From Planctomycetaceae bacterium (GTDB lineage: Bacteria > Planctomycetota > Planctomycetia > Planctomycetales > Planctomycetaceae), in assembly GCA_002726205.1 (NCBI GenBank), contig PBSL01000026.1, positions 1 to 33,028 of the forward strand: a stretch of DNA of 33,028 nt, written 5' to 3'. How positions within the stretch are numbered: position 1 is the stretch's first letter; the number at the start of each line of letters is the position of its first letter. Below are positions 16,490 through 27,047 of this stretch, piece by piece. Made by a program: the position numbers and the translations under genes. The notes under the pieces are model-generated. The model was not told where the DNA came from. It did not search any database and saw only the letters and a list, made by a program, of their open reading frames with translations.

Positions 16490-17411
16490 ACCGCGGGCCG
16501 GGATGGGTCTCGTCGCCGATCACGACCGAAGTGGCCGGGAGCGGGATCCGCCGGGAGTGATCGTGCTCGTGATCGTGCAGGTGGGCGGGTTCGATGAAAC
16601 GGATTCCCCAGGCCAGCAATACGCCGATGACCAGGCAGGCAGAGTACTTGACGCGGTCGTGCGAATGGAACTGGATCTCGGGCAGCAGGTCGCCCAGGGC
16701 GATGCAGAGAAACACACCGGCGGAAAATGCCAGCGCGGCCGGAATGAACTGCCCGGCTGTCGGACCCGAGCTGCTGTCGAGCAGGAGATAGAACACCAAC
16801 GCGGACAGGGGGCAGACGGCGGCGAAGGCGATGTTGATTCGGCGTTGGGCGGAGTCTGACCAGCCACCGGCGGCCATCAGCGTGGTGATCGACATCGAGT
16901 CGAGTGGCTTGTGCAAGGCGATGGCCAGGAATGTTCCCACGCCGGCCAGGAGGACGCCGGTTTCTTCGGTCAAGGATGCCGCCACGGCAGTCGCCAGGGC
17001 CAGGCCATCGATCAGCGTGTGGATCGTCAAGCCGACAAAGACCCCGGTCCAACTCAGCCGATGCTGGTTGCCGTGGTGGTGAGCATGACTGTCGTCGTGG
17101 TCGTGGTCACAGGCGGCATCCCCGTTGTCGATCGACTCGACCGACCCGTGCTGGTGGAAGTGCAGGGCACGCACGAGAAAGAACATGGCGAGCAGGCCGA
17201 TCATCATGTAGGTCATCGACAAGTCGAGTGATCCACCGTGTTCGACCGAATGTGGCAGCATGTGGAAGCAGGCGACACCGAGCATGAAACCGGCGACCAG
17301 GCTCATCAGTGCGTGCAGTCGCACGTGCGTGAATCGAATGACCCGGGGCAACGAGCCACCAAGCAACGAGACGGCAGTGATCAGAACACAATAGATCAGT
17401 AGCGTCGGCAC
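16443..17411 (-). CDS. ZIP family metal (zinc) transporter
   Basis: This is a 322-residue inner-membrane protein with about eight membrane segments, which imports divalent metals, usually Zn2+. I prefer the GTG at 17411: it has AGGAC just upstream and starts directly before the first membrane helix (TLLIYCVLITAVSLLGG), whereas a start at 17498 would add an Arg/Pro-rich segment. The long loop after the third helix is His/Asp-rich (a stretch with D-H-D-H-D-D and H-A-H-H-H) and probably binds metal. TM4 carries H-T-L-I-D-G-L-A and TM5 H-K-P-L-D-S, variants of the ZIP metal-site motifs. A second His-rich stretch (HLHDHEHDH) is near the C-terminus. The stop overlaps the convergent SDR gene by 47 bp. 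Confidence 0.88.
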   Translation of the reverse strand: MPTLLIYCVLITAVSLLGGSLPRVIRFTHVRLHALMSLVAGFMLGVACFHMLPHSVEHGGSLDLSMTYMMIGLLAMFFLVRALHFHQHGSVESIDNGDAACDHDHDDSHAHHHGNQHRLSWTGVFVGLTIHTLIDGLALATAVAASLTEETGVLLAGVGTFLAIALHKPLDSMSITTLMAAGGWSDSAQRRINIAFAAVCPLSALVFYLLLDSSSGPTAGQFIPAALAFSAGVFLCIALGDLLPEIQFHSHDRVKYSACLVIGVLLAWGIRFIEPAHLHDHEHDHSRRIPLPATSVVIGDETHPGPRFTWPRSPHRPSGTRR

Positions 17412-17560
17412 GATTGTCCTGCGGTGGGCTGGCGGAGGGAGAGGGCGAGCGACCGACGATCGGCCGGGGGAAAACCGCAAGCTGTCGATTCTAGACATCC
17501 CGCCAAGGGAAACCCAAGCGATCGCCTTCGGATTGGATTCGCGCCGGCGACAAGGCCGAT

Positions 17561-17566
17561 TATACT
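17561..17566 (+). promoter_or_regulatory. Candidate -10 box of the tRNA-Gln promoter
   Basis: TATACT at 17561-17566 would start transcription near 17573, giving a leader of about nine bases before the tRNA. No good -35 hexamer is seen at the usual spacing (TTCGCG at 17538-17543). Sequence match only. Confidence 0.4.
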
Positions 17567-17581
17567 CTGGGACCGCGTGAT

Positions 17582-17652
17582 TGCCCGATAGTGTAACGGT
17601 AGCACGAGTGACTCTGAATCACTTAGTCTAGGTTCAAATCCTAGTCGGGCAA
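17582..17652 (+). tRNA. tRNA-Gln (anticodon CTG)
   Basis: This is a 71-base cloverleaf. The acceptor arms TGCCCGA and TCGGGCA pair fully, with discriminator A. The anticodon stem AGTGA/TCACT encloses the loop CTCTGAA, which gives anticodon CTG and reads CAG. The T stem CTAGG/CCTAG encloses TTCAAAT. The D arm is the short GTG/CAC type with TAACGGTAG. CCA is not encoded and must be added. Confidence 0.95.
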
Positions 17653-17656
17653 CTTC

Positions 17657-17672
17657 CCGGGACTCTTCCCGG
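17657..17672 (+). terminator. Weak hairpin after tRNA-Gln
   Basis: The arms CCGGGA and TCCCGG enclose the loop CTCT five bases after the tRNA. There is no T-run behind it, so termination is doubtful; it could instead aid 3' processing. Confidence 0.25.
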
Positions 17673-17726
17673 TGATGACCGCGGTCGGCAGGGAGGTCGG
17701 AGCAAAACCGAGGAAGGAACCAGGTC

Positions 17727-19025
17727 ATGTTGAATATTGAGTTCGGGCGCAGGGAAAAGAATTGCCAGGGCGTGACACGCCGCAACGTCTTGCAGGCGGG
17801 TGGCCTGGGTTTTGGAGGGTTGACGCTCTCGAACCTGTTGGCAGCGCGGGCGGCTGAAAAACCGGGTGTGACCAGGGACACGTCGGTCGTCTGGCTGTGG
17901 CTCAACGGTGGCCCGACTCATATCGAGACCTTCGATCCGAAGATGACCGCGCCGGTGGAATTCCGCAGCGTGACCGGCGAGGTCAAGACCGTGCTGCCCG
18001 GCGTGACGCTGGGAGGAAATTTCGGCGGGCTGGCCAAACAGGCCGACAAGATGGCGTTTGTCCGTTCATTTCGCATTCCCTCCAGCAGCCACAACGTGGG
18101 GGCCTACTGGGTGAACACCGGCCATGGATCCAATGCCAACCGGCCGTCGCTGGGATCGATCACCTCCCGCGCGCGTGGGCCCAATCATCCGCTGACCGGC
18201 ATGCCGACCTATCTGCAGATGGGGCGGATCGGTTTCAATACCGCCGCGCCGCTGATTCCCGGTCCGGCCTGGCTGGGCAAGGCCTATGCACCATTCAGTC
18301 CCAGTGGCCCGGCGCGGGAGAACATGAACCTGACGACCCAGGTCTCGCGGCTCGAGGACCGTCGTTCGCTGTTGAAGGGCCTGGACCAGATGCGCCACGA
18401 TGTCGATGCCAACGGCGTGATGGCCGGCATCGACGGGTTGAACCAGCAGGCCTTCAGCCTGATTCTTGGCCAGGCGACCCAGGCTTTTGACCTCGCCAGG
18501 GAAGACAAGCGGGTCGTGGCCAGTTACGGGGGCGGCCTCGGCCAGTCGCTGTTGATGGCACGCCGGTTGTGCGAAGTCGGCTGCGGCTTTGTCGCGGTCT
18601 CGTTGCAGGGCTGGGACATGCACAGCAAGGTCGCCGGCGGGATCAACAATCTCGGTCCCAAGGTCGATCGTGCCGTTTCCGCATTCGTCGAGGACATTTA
18701 CCAGCAGGGCCTGGACCGCAAGATCCTGCTGGTGATTTCCGGCGAGTTTGGCCGGACACCGCGAATCAACAAGAATGCCGGGCGGGACCACTGGGGTCCG
18801 CTGAGTACCCTGGCGCTGGCGGGGGGCGGCTTGAAGGTCGGCCAGGTGATCGGCCAGTCGTCGCCCAAGGCCGAGGTGCCGCGGACGGGACTGGTCACGC
18901 CGCAGGATCTGATGGCCACCGTGTTCCACGTCCTGGGCATCACGCCCGACACGGCGTTCGAGGATCCAGCCGGCCGACCGACCCGGATGCTCGAGGCTGG
19001 CAAGACGATTGCCGGCCTGGTCTAG
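17727..19025 (+). CDS. DUF1501 domain protein with twin-arginine-type leader
   Basis: This is a 432-residue exported protein. The N-terminus has T-R-R-N-V-L-Q-A-G-G, a twin-arginine leader of the kind common in planctomycete DUF1501 proteins. DUF1501 belongs to the alkaline phosphatase/sulfatase-like fold group. Conserved pieces are WLWLNGGPTHIETFDPK, the RSF...SSSHNVGAY stretch, and the probable metal site SGEFGRTPRINKNAGRDHWG. The biochemical role of the family is unknown; members usually accompany DUF1549/DUF1553 proteins, yet this one has no such partner next to it. It follows the tRNA by 74 bp, with AGGAAGGAA ahead of the ATG. Confidence 0.9.
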   Translation: MLNIEFGRREKNCQGVTRRNVLQAGGLGFGGLTLSNLLAARAAEKPGVTRDTSVVWLWLNGGPTHIETFDPKMTAPVEFRSVTGEVKTVLPGVTLGGNFGGLAKQADKMAFVRSFRIPSSSHNVGAYWVNTGHGSNANRPSLGSITSRARGPNHPLTGMPTYLQMGRIGFNTAAPLIPGPAWLGKAYAPFSPSGPARENMNLTTQVSRLEDRRSLLKGLDQMRHDVDANGVMAGIDGLNQQAFSLILGQATQAFDLAREDKRVVASYGGGLGQSLLMARRLCEVGCGFVAVSLQGWDMHSKVAGGINNLGPKVDRAVSAFVEDIYQQGLDRKILLVISGEFGRTPRINKNAGRDHWGPLSTLALAGGGLKVGQVIGQSSPKAEVPRTGLVTPQDLMATVFHVLGITPDTAFEDPAGRPTRMLEAGKTIAGLV

Positions 19026-19046
19026 CCGGCCTGGTCGGGAACGCCG

Positions 19047-20066
19047 TCAGCGACCGTTGGCGCCACCCTCGTCTTCGCCGATGCCCAGCGCCGTCGCCGC
19101 GTTTTTCCAGAAGATTCCCTCGACCTGTTCGCGCGAGAGTCCGGCCACCTCGACGGCGAACTTCAACGCCATCAATTGCTCGTAAACCGAGAGGATCGGA
19201 CGACCGTCGCAGTGCGGGAACTGCAGGCCGGCCAGGTCGGCATCGAAGTGCTGCCAGGCACGGCCCAGGGCCGCATAGTGTCCGTGGAAAAATGCTGCCC
19301 CGACGCCGTCGGATCCCCAGAAGATCCGGCCGGGATCTTCCCTGGTCAGCAAGGTCACGTAAGGGCGAATGTCGGTGACCGCCGACGTGTCGTAATGAAT
19401 GTTGGGCATGTCCCGCAGTCGCTCGACGGCGGTCCTGATCGGCCAGTAGGTGAAACTGCGGGCGCAGTGGGCCAGGATCCAGCGGATGTTGGGGTAGCGA
19501 CGCGTCGTGTATTCCTCGAGATCGTCGAGGTTGTGCTTGTCGGCACAACCGTCGAACCGGGACAGGTGCATGGTGACCCACCAACCGTGCTGGTTGGCCA
19601 GCTCCAATTGCTCATGGGGCAAAAACTCGTGGATGCGGCACTGAGCGATGTCGCCGGTCACCGAATACGAGCGGTAGGGTTTCAGCCCCACGAACTGTGG
19701 GTTCTGCAGGTCCCTCTGGATGTCCTCGAGACGGCAGGCGGGCGTGACCATGCGGTTGTGCCGAATGCCGGGGACACCCTGGATTTCCTGCCGCACCGAC
19801 TCGACGTGCCGGGCCACGTCGGTGCCCGGGTAAGGGGTGCCCAGGATCAGGTACTGCATTCGTCGGCCGGGATAGAGCACCTCGGCCCACGAGTTGAGAG
19901 TTTCCAGCGTGTCCTCGGGACGACCGCCTCCGGCCGGGTCCGGGTGGTTCGAGTGCCAGTAACAGTGGATGTGTGCATCCAGGATCCTGTCGGGGACGAA
20001 GTCGGCCAGTTCCTCTTCCCAGATCAGCCGGTCACAGTCCCGGTAGTCAATCGCTTGCTCTGTCAT
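19047..20066 (-). CDS. Amidohydrolase-family (amidohydrolase 2) metal-dependent hydrolase
   Basis: This is a 339-residue cytoplasmic TIM-barrel hydrolase. The start is set at the ATG at 20066, with GAGGAT upstream; the longer frame to 20324 runs into the divergent cupin gene. The H-I-H metal motif is at residues 32-34, with further ligands in MHLSRF, the LAHCARSF strand, and the late Asp in FWGSDGVG. Members of this subgroup hydrolyse C-O, C-N or C-C bonds, including decarboxylation (ACMSD-type) and lactone opening. The substrate is unknown. It ends 21 bp from the convergent DUF1501 gene and is divergent from the cupin gene. Confidence 0.85.
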   Translation of the reverse strand: MTEQAIDYRDCDRLIWEEELADFVPDRILDAHIHCYWHSNHPDPAGGGRPEDTLETLNSWAEVLYPGRRMQYLILGTPYPGTDVARHVESVRQEIQGVPGIRHNRMVTPACRLEDIQRDLQNPQFVGLKPYRSYSVTGDIAQCRIHEFLPHEQLELANQHGWWVTMHLSRFDGCADKHNLDDLEEYTTRRYPNIRWILAHCARSFTYWPIRTAVERLRDMPNIHYDTSAVTDIRPYVTLLTREDPGRIFWGSDGVGAAFFHGHYAALGRAWQHFDADLAGLQFPHCDGRPILSVYEQLMALKFAVEVAGLSREQVEGIFWKNAATALGIGEDEGGANGR

Positions 20067-20229
20067 GTCAGGGGGATCCTCACGGTTTGAACCAACCGGC
20101 CCAGTGTAAATCGACTCGGGCATGGTTTGCCAATTCGCAGCACGGTTTTGGTTTGCTCCGCGGGCGGTCGACGGCTTCAATACGCGGTCCCCCGGTCGTT
20201 CCGGTTCTTCTTGCCCCATGGAGCACGCG

Positions 20230-20733
20230 ATGCCGATCGCCAACTGGAAGACCCAGTCGTACAACCTGGTCCAGAGCCTGTTGTTTGCCAACCCGCACCG
20301 CGTGATCCGGATGCTCGTCCTCAATGAGCGCGGCCAGCGACAGGAACGAAGTGAACTGCCGGCCCCGGTGCGGCGGATCTACGAGACCGATGCGCCGCCG
20401 GAGCGGATGTGCCTGCAGACGATCCAGTGCGTCCAGCACATGTTGATTCCACCCGGCGGTCGGCATGTCGAGGAACTGCACATCCATCCCGACGCCGAGG
20501 AACTGGTCATCGTCACCCGCGGAACGGGCACAGCAAACATTGGAGGCGAGAGTTCTTCGATTGCCGTCGGAGACGTCATCTACATTCCACCCGACACCGA
20601 GCACGAGATCAGCAACAGCGGCGACGATCTGCTGGGAGTGTTCTTCCTGGCCGCGCCGGTCGGAGAAGGGTTGACGCGCCTGGCCGAACACCAGGCAGCG
20701 GCCAGGGTTTCAGCGGCAAGCAGCCGAGACTGA
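20230..20733 (+). CDS. Cupin-domain protein
   Basis: This is a small protein of 167 residues from the ATG at 20230, which has GGAG six bases upstream; an ATG at 20218 is possible. A single conserved barrel is seen: G-R-H-V-E-E-L-H-I-H-P-D-A-E-E (metal-type H-x-H and Glu), then GTGTANIGG, GDVIYIPPDTEHEISN with the last His. Length and motif fit monocupins that act as isomerases, dioxygenases or sugar-binding proteins. It lies 54 bp before the DUF1549 gene on the same strand and is divergent from the amidohydrolase gene. The function is not determined. Confidence 0.85.
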   Translation: MPIANWKTQSYNLVQSLLFANPHRVIRMLVLNERGQRQERSELPAPVRRIYETDAPPERMCLQTIQCVQHMLIPPGGRHVEELHIHPDAEELVIVTRGTGTANIGGESSSIAVGDVIYIPPDTEHEISNSGDDLLGVFFLAAPVGEGLTRLAEHQAAARVSAASSRD

Positions 20734-20787
20734 TCGCGACCGGTTGGGCTGTCGCGAGGCCGCGGTCGGCGATTAAACTGGCCACTC

Positions 20788-22722
<1,935 letters not shown>

Positions 22723-22724
22723 GC

Positions 22725-24146
22725 GTGCAGGCAGATTGCTACACCAGGCAGGCCGTCACGCGGCGGGCCTTTTTCGGCAGCAGCGGTTTGGGATTGGCCT
22801 CGATTTCGCTGGCGGAGATGTTGCGGGCCGAGACGCCGGTTGCCGACGGCCTGTTGCCGCCAATCCGGCCGCACCTGCCTCCGCGTGCCCGCTCGGTCAT
22901 CTTTCTCTTCCAGGTCGGCGGGCCCAGCCAACTGGACCTGTTCGATCCCAAGCCGGAGGTCAATCGGCGTGACGGCCAGGAGTTGCCCGAGTCGTTGCTC
23001 AAGCAGTTGACGTTTGCCCAGATCCAGGAGAAGCGTCCCCGGCTGATGGGTTCACCCTACCGGTTTCGCCGTCACGGCCTCAGCGGTGCCTGGGTCTCGG
23101 AACTGGCGCCGCACACGGCACGGATCGTTGATCGGCTGACGATCGTCAGGACGCTCAAGACCGATGACACCAACCACATGTTCGCCGAGTTGCTGATCAA
23201 CACCGGCTGGCGACGATTCGGACGTCCGAGCCTGGGAAGCTGGGTCAGCTACGGGCTGGGCAGCCAGTCGCAGGAGATGCCGGCCTTCCTTGTGCTGGGG
23301 TCGAAGCCCCGCAGCAAAAGCGCCAACTACGGCAACGGCTTTCTGCCGTCGCGGTACCAGGGAACGGTTCTCCGCGATGCCGGCGCCCCGATCCTCAACC
23401 TGGCCAACCCCGCCGGGATCACGCCGAAGCGTCAACGGTTGTCGATCGACGCGATCAATGCCCTGAATCGCCTGCGGCTCCAACAGTCCGGGGACGACGA
23501 GATCGCAGCCCGGATCGCCAGCTACGAGATGGCCTTTCGGATGCAGTCGTCGGCACCCCGTTTGCTGTCGCTTTCTGATGAGACCGCCGAGACACTCCGG
23601 CTCTACGGGATCGAGGATCCCGCCCGCCCTTCGTTTGCCCGCAACTGCCTGCTGGCACGCCGACTGGTCGAGAAGGGTGTTCGCTTCGTCCAGGTCTTCC
23701 ACGGTGACTGGGACCATCACACCAACATCGCAACCGGGTTGCCGCAACAGTGCCGGTTGACCGACCAGGCCTCGGCGGCGCTGGTCGTGGACCTGGCACG
23801 GCGGGGATTGCTCGACGACACGCTGGTCGTGTGGGGGGGGGAACTGGGACGCACGCCGGTTGCCCAGAAGCCGATGAACGCCAAGGCCCGGGTCGGCCGC
23901 GATCACCAGATCGAGGCCTTCACGATGTGGTTTGCCGGCGGCGGTGTGAAACCCGGCCAGGTCATCGGAAACACCAACGACCTGGGGTGCCTGCCAGTCG
24001 ATGAGAGTTGGCACGTCTATGACCTGCAGGCGACGATCCTGCACGCCCTGGGGCTGGACCACGAACGACTGACCTACCGTTACGAGGGCCGGGAATTCCG
24101 GCTGACCGACATCCACGGCGAGGTCAGGACCTCGCTGTTTGCCTAG
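22725..24146 (+). CDS. DUF1501 domain protein, partner of the DUF1549/1553 protein
   Basis: This is a 473-residue protein from the GTG at 22725, two bases after the preceding stop, with GGGAG just ahead; the longer frame from 22665 lies inside the upstream gene. The leader has T-R-R-A-F-F-G (twin-arginine type). Conserved pieces are IFLFQVGGPSQLDLFDPK, the VQVFHGDWDHHTN stretch and the metal-site region GELGRTP...VGRDHQIEAF. Family members fold like sulfatases/phosphatases, but no activity is known. It is cotranscribed and probably co-exported with its partner. A run of nine G (23833-23841) codes for W-G-G. Confidence 0.92.
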   Translation: MQADCYTRQAVTRRAFFGSSGLGLASISLAEMLRAETPVADGLLPPIRPHLPPRARSVIFLFQVGGPSQLDLFDPKPEVNRRDGQELPESLLKQLTFAQIQEKRPRLMGSPYRFRRHGLSGAWVSELAPHTARIVDRLTIVRTLKTDDTNHMFAELLINTGWRRFGRPSLGSWVSYGLGSQSQEMPAFLVLGSKPRSKSANYGNGFLPSRYQGTVLRDAGAPILNLANPAGITPKRQRLSIDAINALNRLRLQQSGDDEIAARIASYEMAFRMQSSAPRLLSLSDETAETLRLYGIEDPARPSFARNCLLARRLVEKGVRFVQVFHGDWDHHTNIATGLPQQCRLTDQASAALVVDLARRGLLDDTLVVWGGELGRTPVAQKPMNAKARVGRDHQIEAFTMWFAGGGVKPGQVIGNTNDLGCLPVDESWHVYDLQATILHALGLDHERLTYRYEGREFRLTDIHGEVRTSLFA

Positions 24147-24170
24147 GGCGCCGGTCCGGCGAGCCGGCCT

Positions 24171-25472
24171 TCACACCTGCCAGCCGGTCCGGAAGGTCGG
24201 CTTGATCAACTCCCCGGCCCTGGAGTTGCCCGAGACACCCAGCGTGCGGTGATCCCAGGCAAAACCCTTGCCGCCGGCGCGGTAGGCCACGTTGCCCAAC
24301 AAGACCGTCTCGGTCAACGGGCCGGAATAGTCGAAGTGACAGGTCGCCGGGCGACCGCCGCGGATTGCCGCGGTCCACTCGCGGTAAAATCCCGGTGAAT
24401 CGGGGATGCTCTTCGAGACTGGCTTGGCGTCGGCAAAACGTGATTCCGGCAGAAGTTTTCTCATTCCAAAACCGCACAGCAGCATGCCGTCGCTTCCCAC
24501 AAACAGCGTGTTGGCCCCCTTGGGACTGAGCCCGTGCTGGCGAAGAATCTCGGGGCCCCGGGCGGCATGGTACCAGTGCAGCAGGACTTCCGGTCGCTGT
24601 CCCCTGGCGGGAAACCGCAAGTGGGTTGCCATCGATCGCGGAGTGGTCAGGCCGTGAACGGGTGGTCCCGAGGCGGAGACGTGGTCCGGGTGATCGAGAT
24701 CGAGAGCCCAGAAGGGAATGTCGAGGATGTGGCAGCCCCAGTTGCCGGTTTCACCGGTGCCGTAGTCCCACCAGAACCGCCAGCCGTAGGGGCAGTAGGT
24801 GGGGTGATAGGGGCGTGAAGCCACCGGACCCTGCCAGAGATCCCAGTCGAGGTGGGCGGGAACTTCGGGCCGTTGGGCGGGGACCTTGGGCATGCCGCGA
24901 TTCCCGCCGATCCAGGAATGCACCTCCTTGATCGTTCCGATTGTCCCGGCCTTGACCAGTTCGACCACCCGGTGGACGTTGGAAATCGTGTGTCGCTGGA
25001 CCCCCAGTTGCGTGGCCACCTTCTGCCGGCGGGCCAGCTCGGTCATCTGTCTCACTTCCCAGATCGAATGGGCCATCGGCTTTTCGCAGTAGAGGTGCTT
25101 GCCCATCGTCAGCGCGGTCATCGACGGGTGGAAGTGCGTGTGGTCGGGCGTGCTGACGACGACCGCGTCGATCTGCTTTTCCATCGCGTCGAACATGCGG
25201 CGGAAGTCCTTGAACTTCCTGGCCTTGCCGTGCTGCTGGTAGGCCTTGCCGGCCCGGACGTCGTCGACGTCACACAGGGCGACCACGTTTTCGCCGACGC
25301 GGTGCAGCGAATTCAGGTTGGCGCGACCACGTCCCCCGATCCCGACAAACGCCAGGTTGATCTTCTCGTTGGCAGCCGCCGGGGCGGTGGCGGGGGCGCC
25401 GCCCAGGAACAAGCCGGTGCCCACCGCGGCAGCCGACTTCAACAGGTCACGGCGATGGATACGTTGCGTCAT
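24171..25472 (-). CDS. Gfo/Idh/MocA family oxidoreductase with twin-arginine leader
   Basis: This is a 433-residue NAD(P)-dependent sugar oxidoreductase family protein. I place the start at the ATG at 25472 (GGAG upstream), which gives a leader H-R-R-D-L-L-K-S-A-A-A-V-G-T-G typical of exported planctomycete members. The Rossmann part has AFVGIGGRGRANL near residue 40 and E-K-P (CEKPMAH) about 100 residues on. The C-terminal sheet domain has YGTGETGNWGCHILD. Exported members may carry tightly bound cofactor. It is the last gene of the five-gene minus-strand run, 100 bp after the DUF1501 gene. Substrate unknown. Confidence 0.88.
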   Translation of the reverse strand: MTQRIHRRDLLKSAAAVGTGLFLGGAPATAPAAANEKINLAFVGIGGRGRANLNSLHRVGENVVALCDVDDVRAGKAYQQHGKARKFKDFRRMFDAMEKQIDAVVVSTPDHTHFHPSMTALTMGKHLYCEKPMAHSIWEVRQMTELARRQKVATQLGVQRHTISNVHRVVELVKAGTIGTIKEVHSWIGGNRGMPKVPAQRPEVPAHLDWDLWQGPVASRPYHPTYCPYGWRFWWDYGTGETGNWGCHILDIPFWALDLDHPDHVSASGPPVHGLTTPRSMATHLRFPARGQRPEVLLHWYHAARGPEILRQHGLSPKGANTLFVGSDGMLLCGFGMRKLLPESRFADAKPVSKSIPDSPGFYREWTAAIRGGRPATCHFDYSGPLTETVLLGNVAYRAGGKGFAWDHRTLGVSGNSRAGELIKPTFRTGWQV

Positions 25473-25572
25473 CGGTTTCGCTCCGGTTGTCTGCTGAAAA
25501 ACGGGAACCGCGAGGATCGGTGATTGTGCCGGTGCGAACGGCGCGGGGCAAGGGGGGATTCCCTGCCCGACG

Positions 25573-26979
25573 CTACAGGTCGCGGACGCGACGGCCTTCG
25601 CAGATCCGCCGCGAGATCCCCTGGAATTCATCGAAGTACTTCTGCCTGGTATCAATGCCGAGGTGATGGTAGATCGTCGCGTGCAGATCCGAGGGGCTGA
25701 CGGGCTTGTCGGCCACGTGACCCCCGTTGCGGGTCGTGGCGCCGTAGACTTGTCCGCCACCGACACCGCCACCGGCAAGCAGCGCCGTGAAGGCGTGTGG
25801 CCAGTGGTCGCGACCGGTCGATTTCGTGTTGTTGCTCTGGGTCACCTCGCCCATCTTCGGTGTGCGGCCGAATTCCCCGACGGCGACCACGAGCGTGGTC
25901 TCCAGCAGGCCCCGCTGCTCGAGGTCGTCCAGGAAAGCCGGGAAGCAGCGGTCGAACATCGGACACAGCAGCTTGGTGAGTTTCGGGAAGTTCCGCTGGT
26001 GCGTGTCCCAGCAGGTGTTGACCCCGTCGGTCATCGTCGGGTCGAGCCAGTTGACCGTCACCAGCGGCACGCCGGCCTCGATCAATCGCCGTGTCAGCAA
26101 CAGGCTCTGGCCGATCCGCGTGTCGCCGTAGGCGTCGCGGACCGCTTGCGGTTCGCGGGCGAGATTGAAGGCCCGGCCGGCCTGTCGCTCGAGAAAGTCA
26201 AAGGCCCGCCCCGTGTCGCGTTGACGGTTGACGACATCCAGGTTGCGGTCGGTGGGGACCGTTCCGAGCCGTTCGACCTGCTGCAGCAGTTGTCGACGTT
26301 GCCGGAACCGGTCGGTCGAAACCTCCTCGGCCAGCTCGAAACCCTTCACGTGGAAATCGTCACGGCTGGGGTCGCCGTCGGCCAGCACGGCGTCGTGGTG
26401 CCGTCCCATCCGTCCGGCGGTCTGTCCCGCAATCAACCGGCTTTGTCCGGGAAACTGCAGGTACCAGGGGAGAACGATCGAGGGTGGCAGACCGTTGCGC
26501 GGCTGTCCGAACCGCATCGCCAGCGAACTCATCGAGGGCCAGTCCTCGGGACGGGATTGATCGGTCGTAGGAGGAAACGGGTAAGGGCGGCCGGTGTAAA
26601 GTTCGCTCATCGCCGGCCCGTGCACGTTCATGTCGTGTGTCATCGAACGCAGCAGGCAGAGCTTGTCGATCCGCTGGGCCAGTCGCGGCAGGTGTTCGCA
26701 GAGACGGATGCCGGCCACCGACGTCGAGACCCCGCGGAATTCTCCGCGGACCTCGACGGGGGCCTCGGGCTTCATATCCCAGAGATCGATGTGGCTGGGG
26801 CCACCGAAAAGGAACACGAAGACGCACGAACGGGCCCGGGGTGCCGCGGGGACGCCGCGACCGGCGGCGGCCAGCCTTCTCAGCCCGAGCAGATCGCCGG
26901 TGCCCAGTCCCAGCAGTGACAGGCCCCCGATCTCGAGCAGGTGACGCCGGGAGTGATGGAGAGAAGCTGCGATGTTCAT
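25573..26979 (-). CDS. DUF1501 domain protein in the PhyH-SDR-VOC gene run
   Basis: This is a 468-residue protein from the ATG at 26979, which has AAGG about six bases upstream; ATGs further out (27000, 27024) would lengthen the leader. The leader contains S-R-R-H-L-L-E-I-G-G-L-S. Conserved pieces are VFVFLFGGPSHIDLWDMKP, LCLLRSMTHD, and the metal-site region GEFGRTPKMGEV...GRDHWPHAF. It is of the short DUF1501 type often found beside sulfatase-like or DUF1553 genes, but here it follows a phytanoyl-CoA-dioxygenase-like gene by 68 bp. The function is unknown. Confidence 0.9.
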   Translation of the reverse strand: MNIAASLHHSRRHLLEIGGLSLLGLGTGDLLGLRRLAAAGRGVPAAPRARSCVFVFLFGGPSHIDLWDMKPEAPVEVRGEFRGVSTSVAGIRLCEHLPRLAQRIDKLCLLRSMTHDMNVHGPAMSELYTGRPYPFPPTTDQSRPEDWPSMSSLAMRFGQPRNGLPPSIVLPWYLQFPGQSRLIAGQTAGRMGRHHDAVLADGDPSRDDFHVKGFELAEEVSTDRFRQRRQLLQQVERLGTVPTDRNLDVVNRQRDTGRAFDFLERQAGRAFNLAREPQAVRDAYGDTRIGQSLLLTRRLIEAGVPLVTVNWLDPTMTDGVNTCWDTHQRNFPKLTKLLCPMFDRCFPAFLDDLEQRGLLETTLVVAVGEFGRTPKMGEVTQSNNTKSTGRDHWPHAFTALLAGGGVGGGQVYGATTRNGGHVADKPVSPSDLHATIYHHLGIDTRQKYFDEFQGISRRICEGRRVRDL

Positions 26980-27047
26980 AACTACCTTATTAGACCGCAT
27001 TCCCGGTTCCGGTTTTAGTCCCAATCCCGCGTTCTGCCTAATGTAGC

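Noticed and set aside
19047-20324. Amidohydrolase frame extended to 20324
   Set aside because: The extra 86 residues lie over the divergent cupin gene, are not family-like, and a good ribosome-binding site precedes the ATG at 20066.
24148-24172. GC-rich inverted repeats between the convergent DUF1501 and Gfo/Idh genes
   Set aside because: Short GCCGG/CCGGC matches are frequent in this GC-rich DNA and no T-run follows, so I do not call a terminator.
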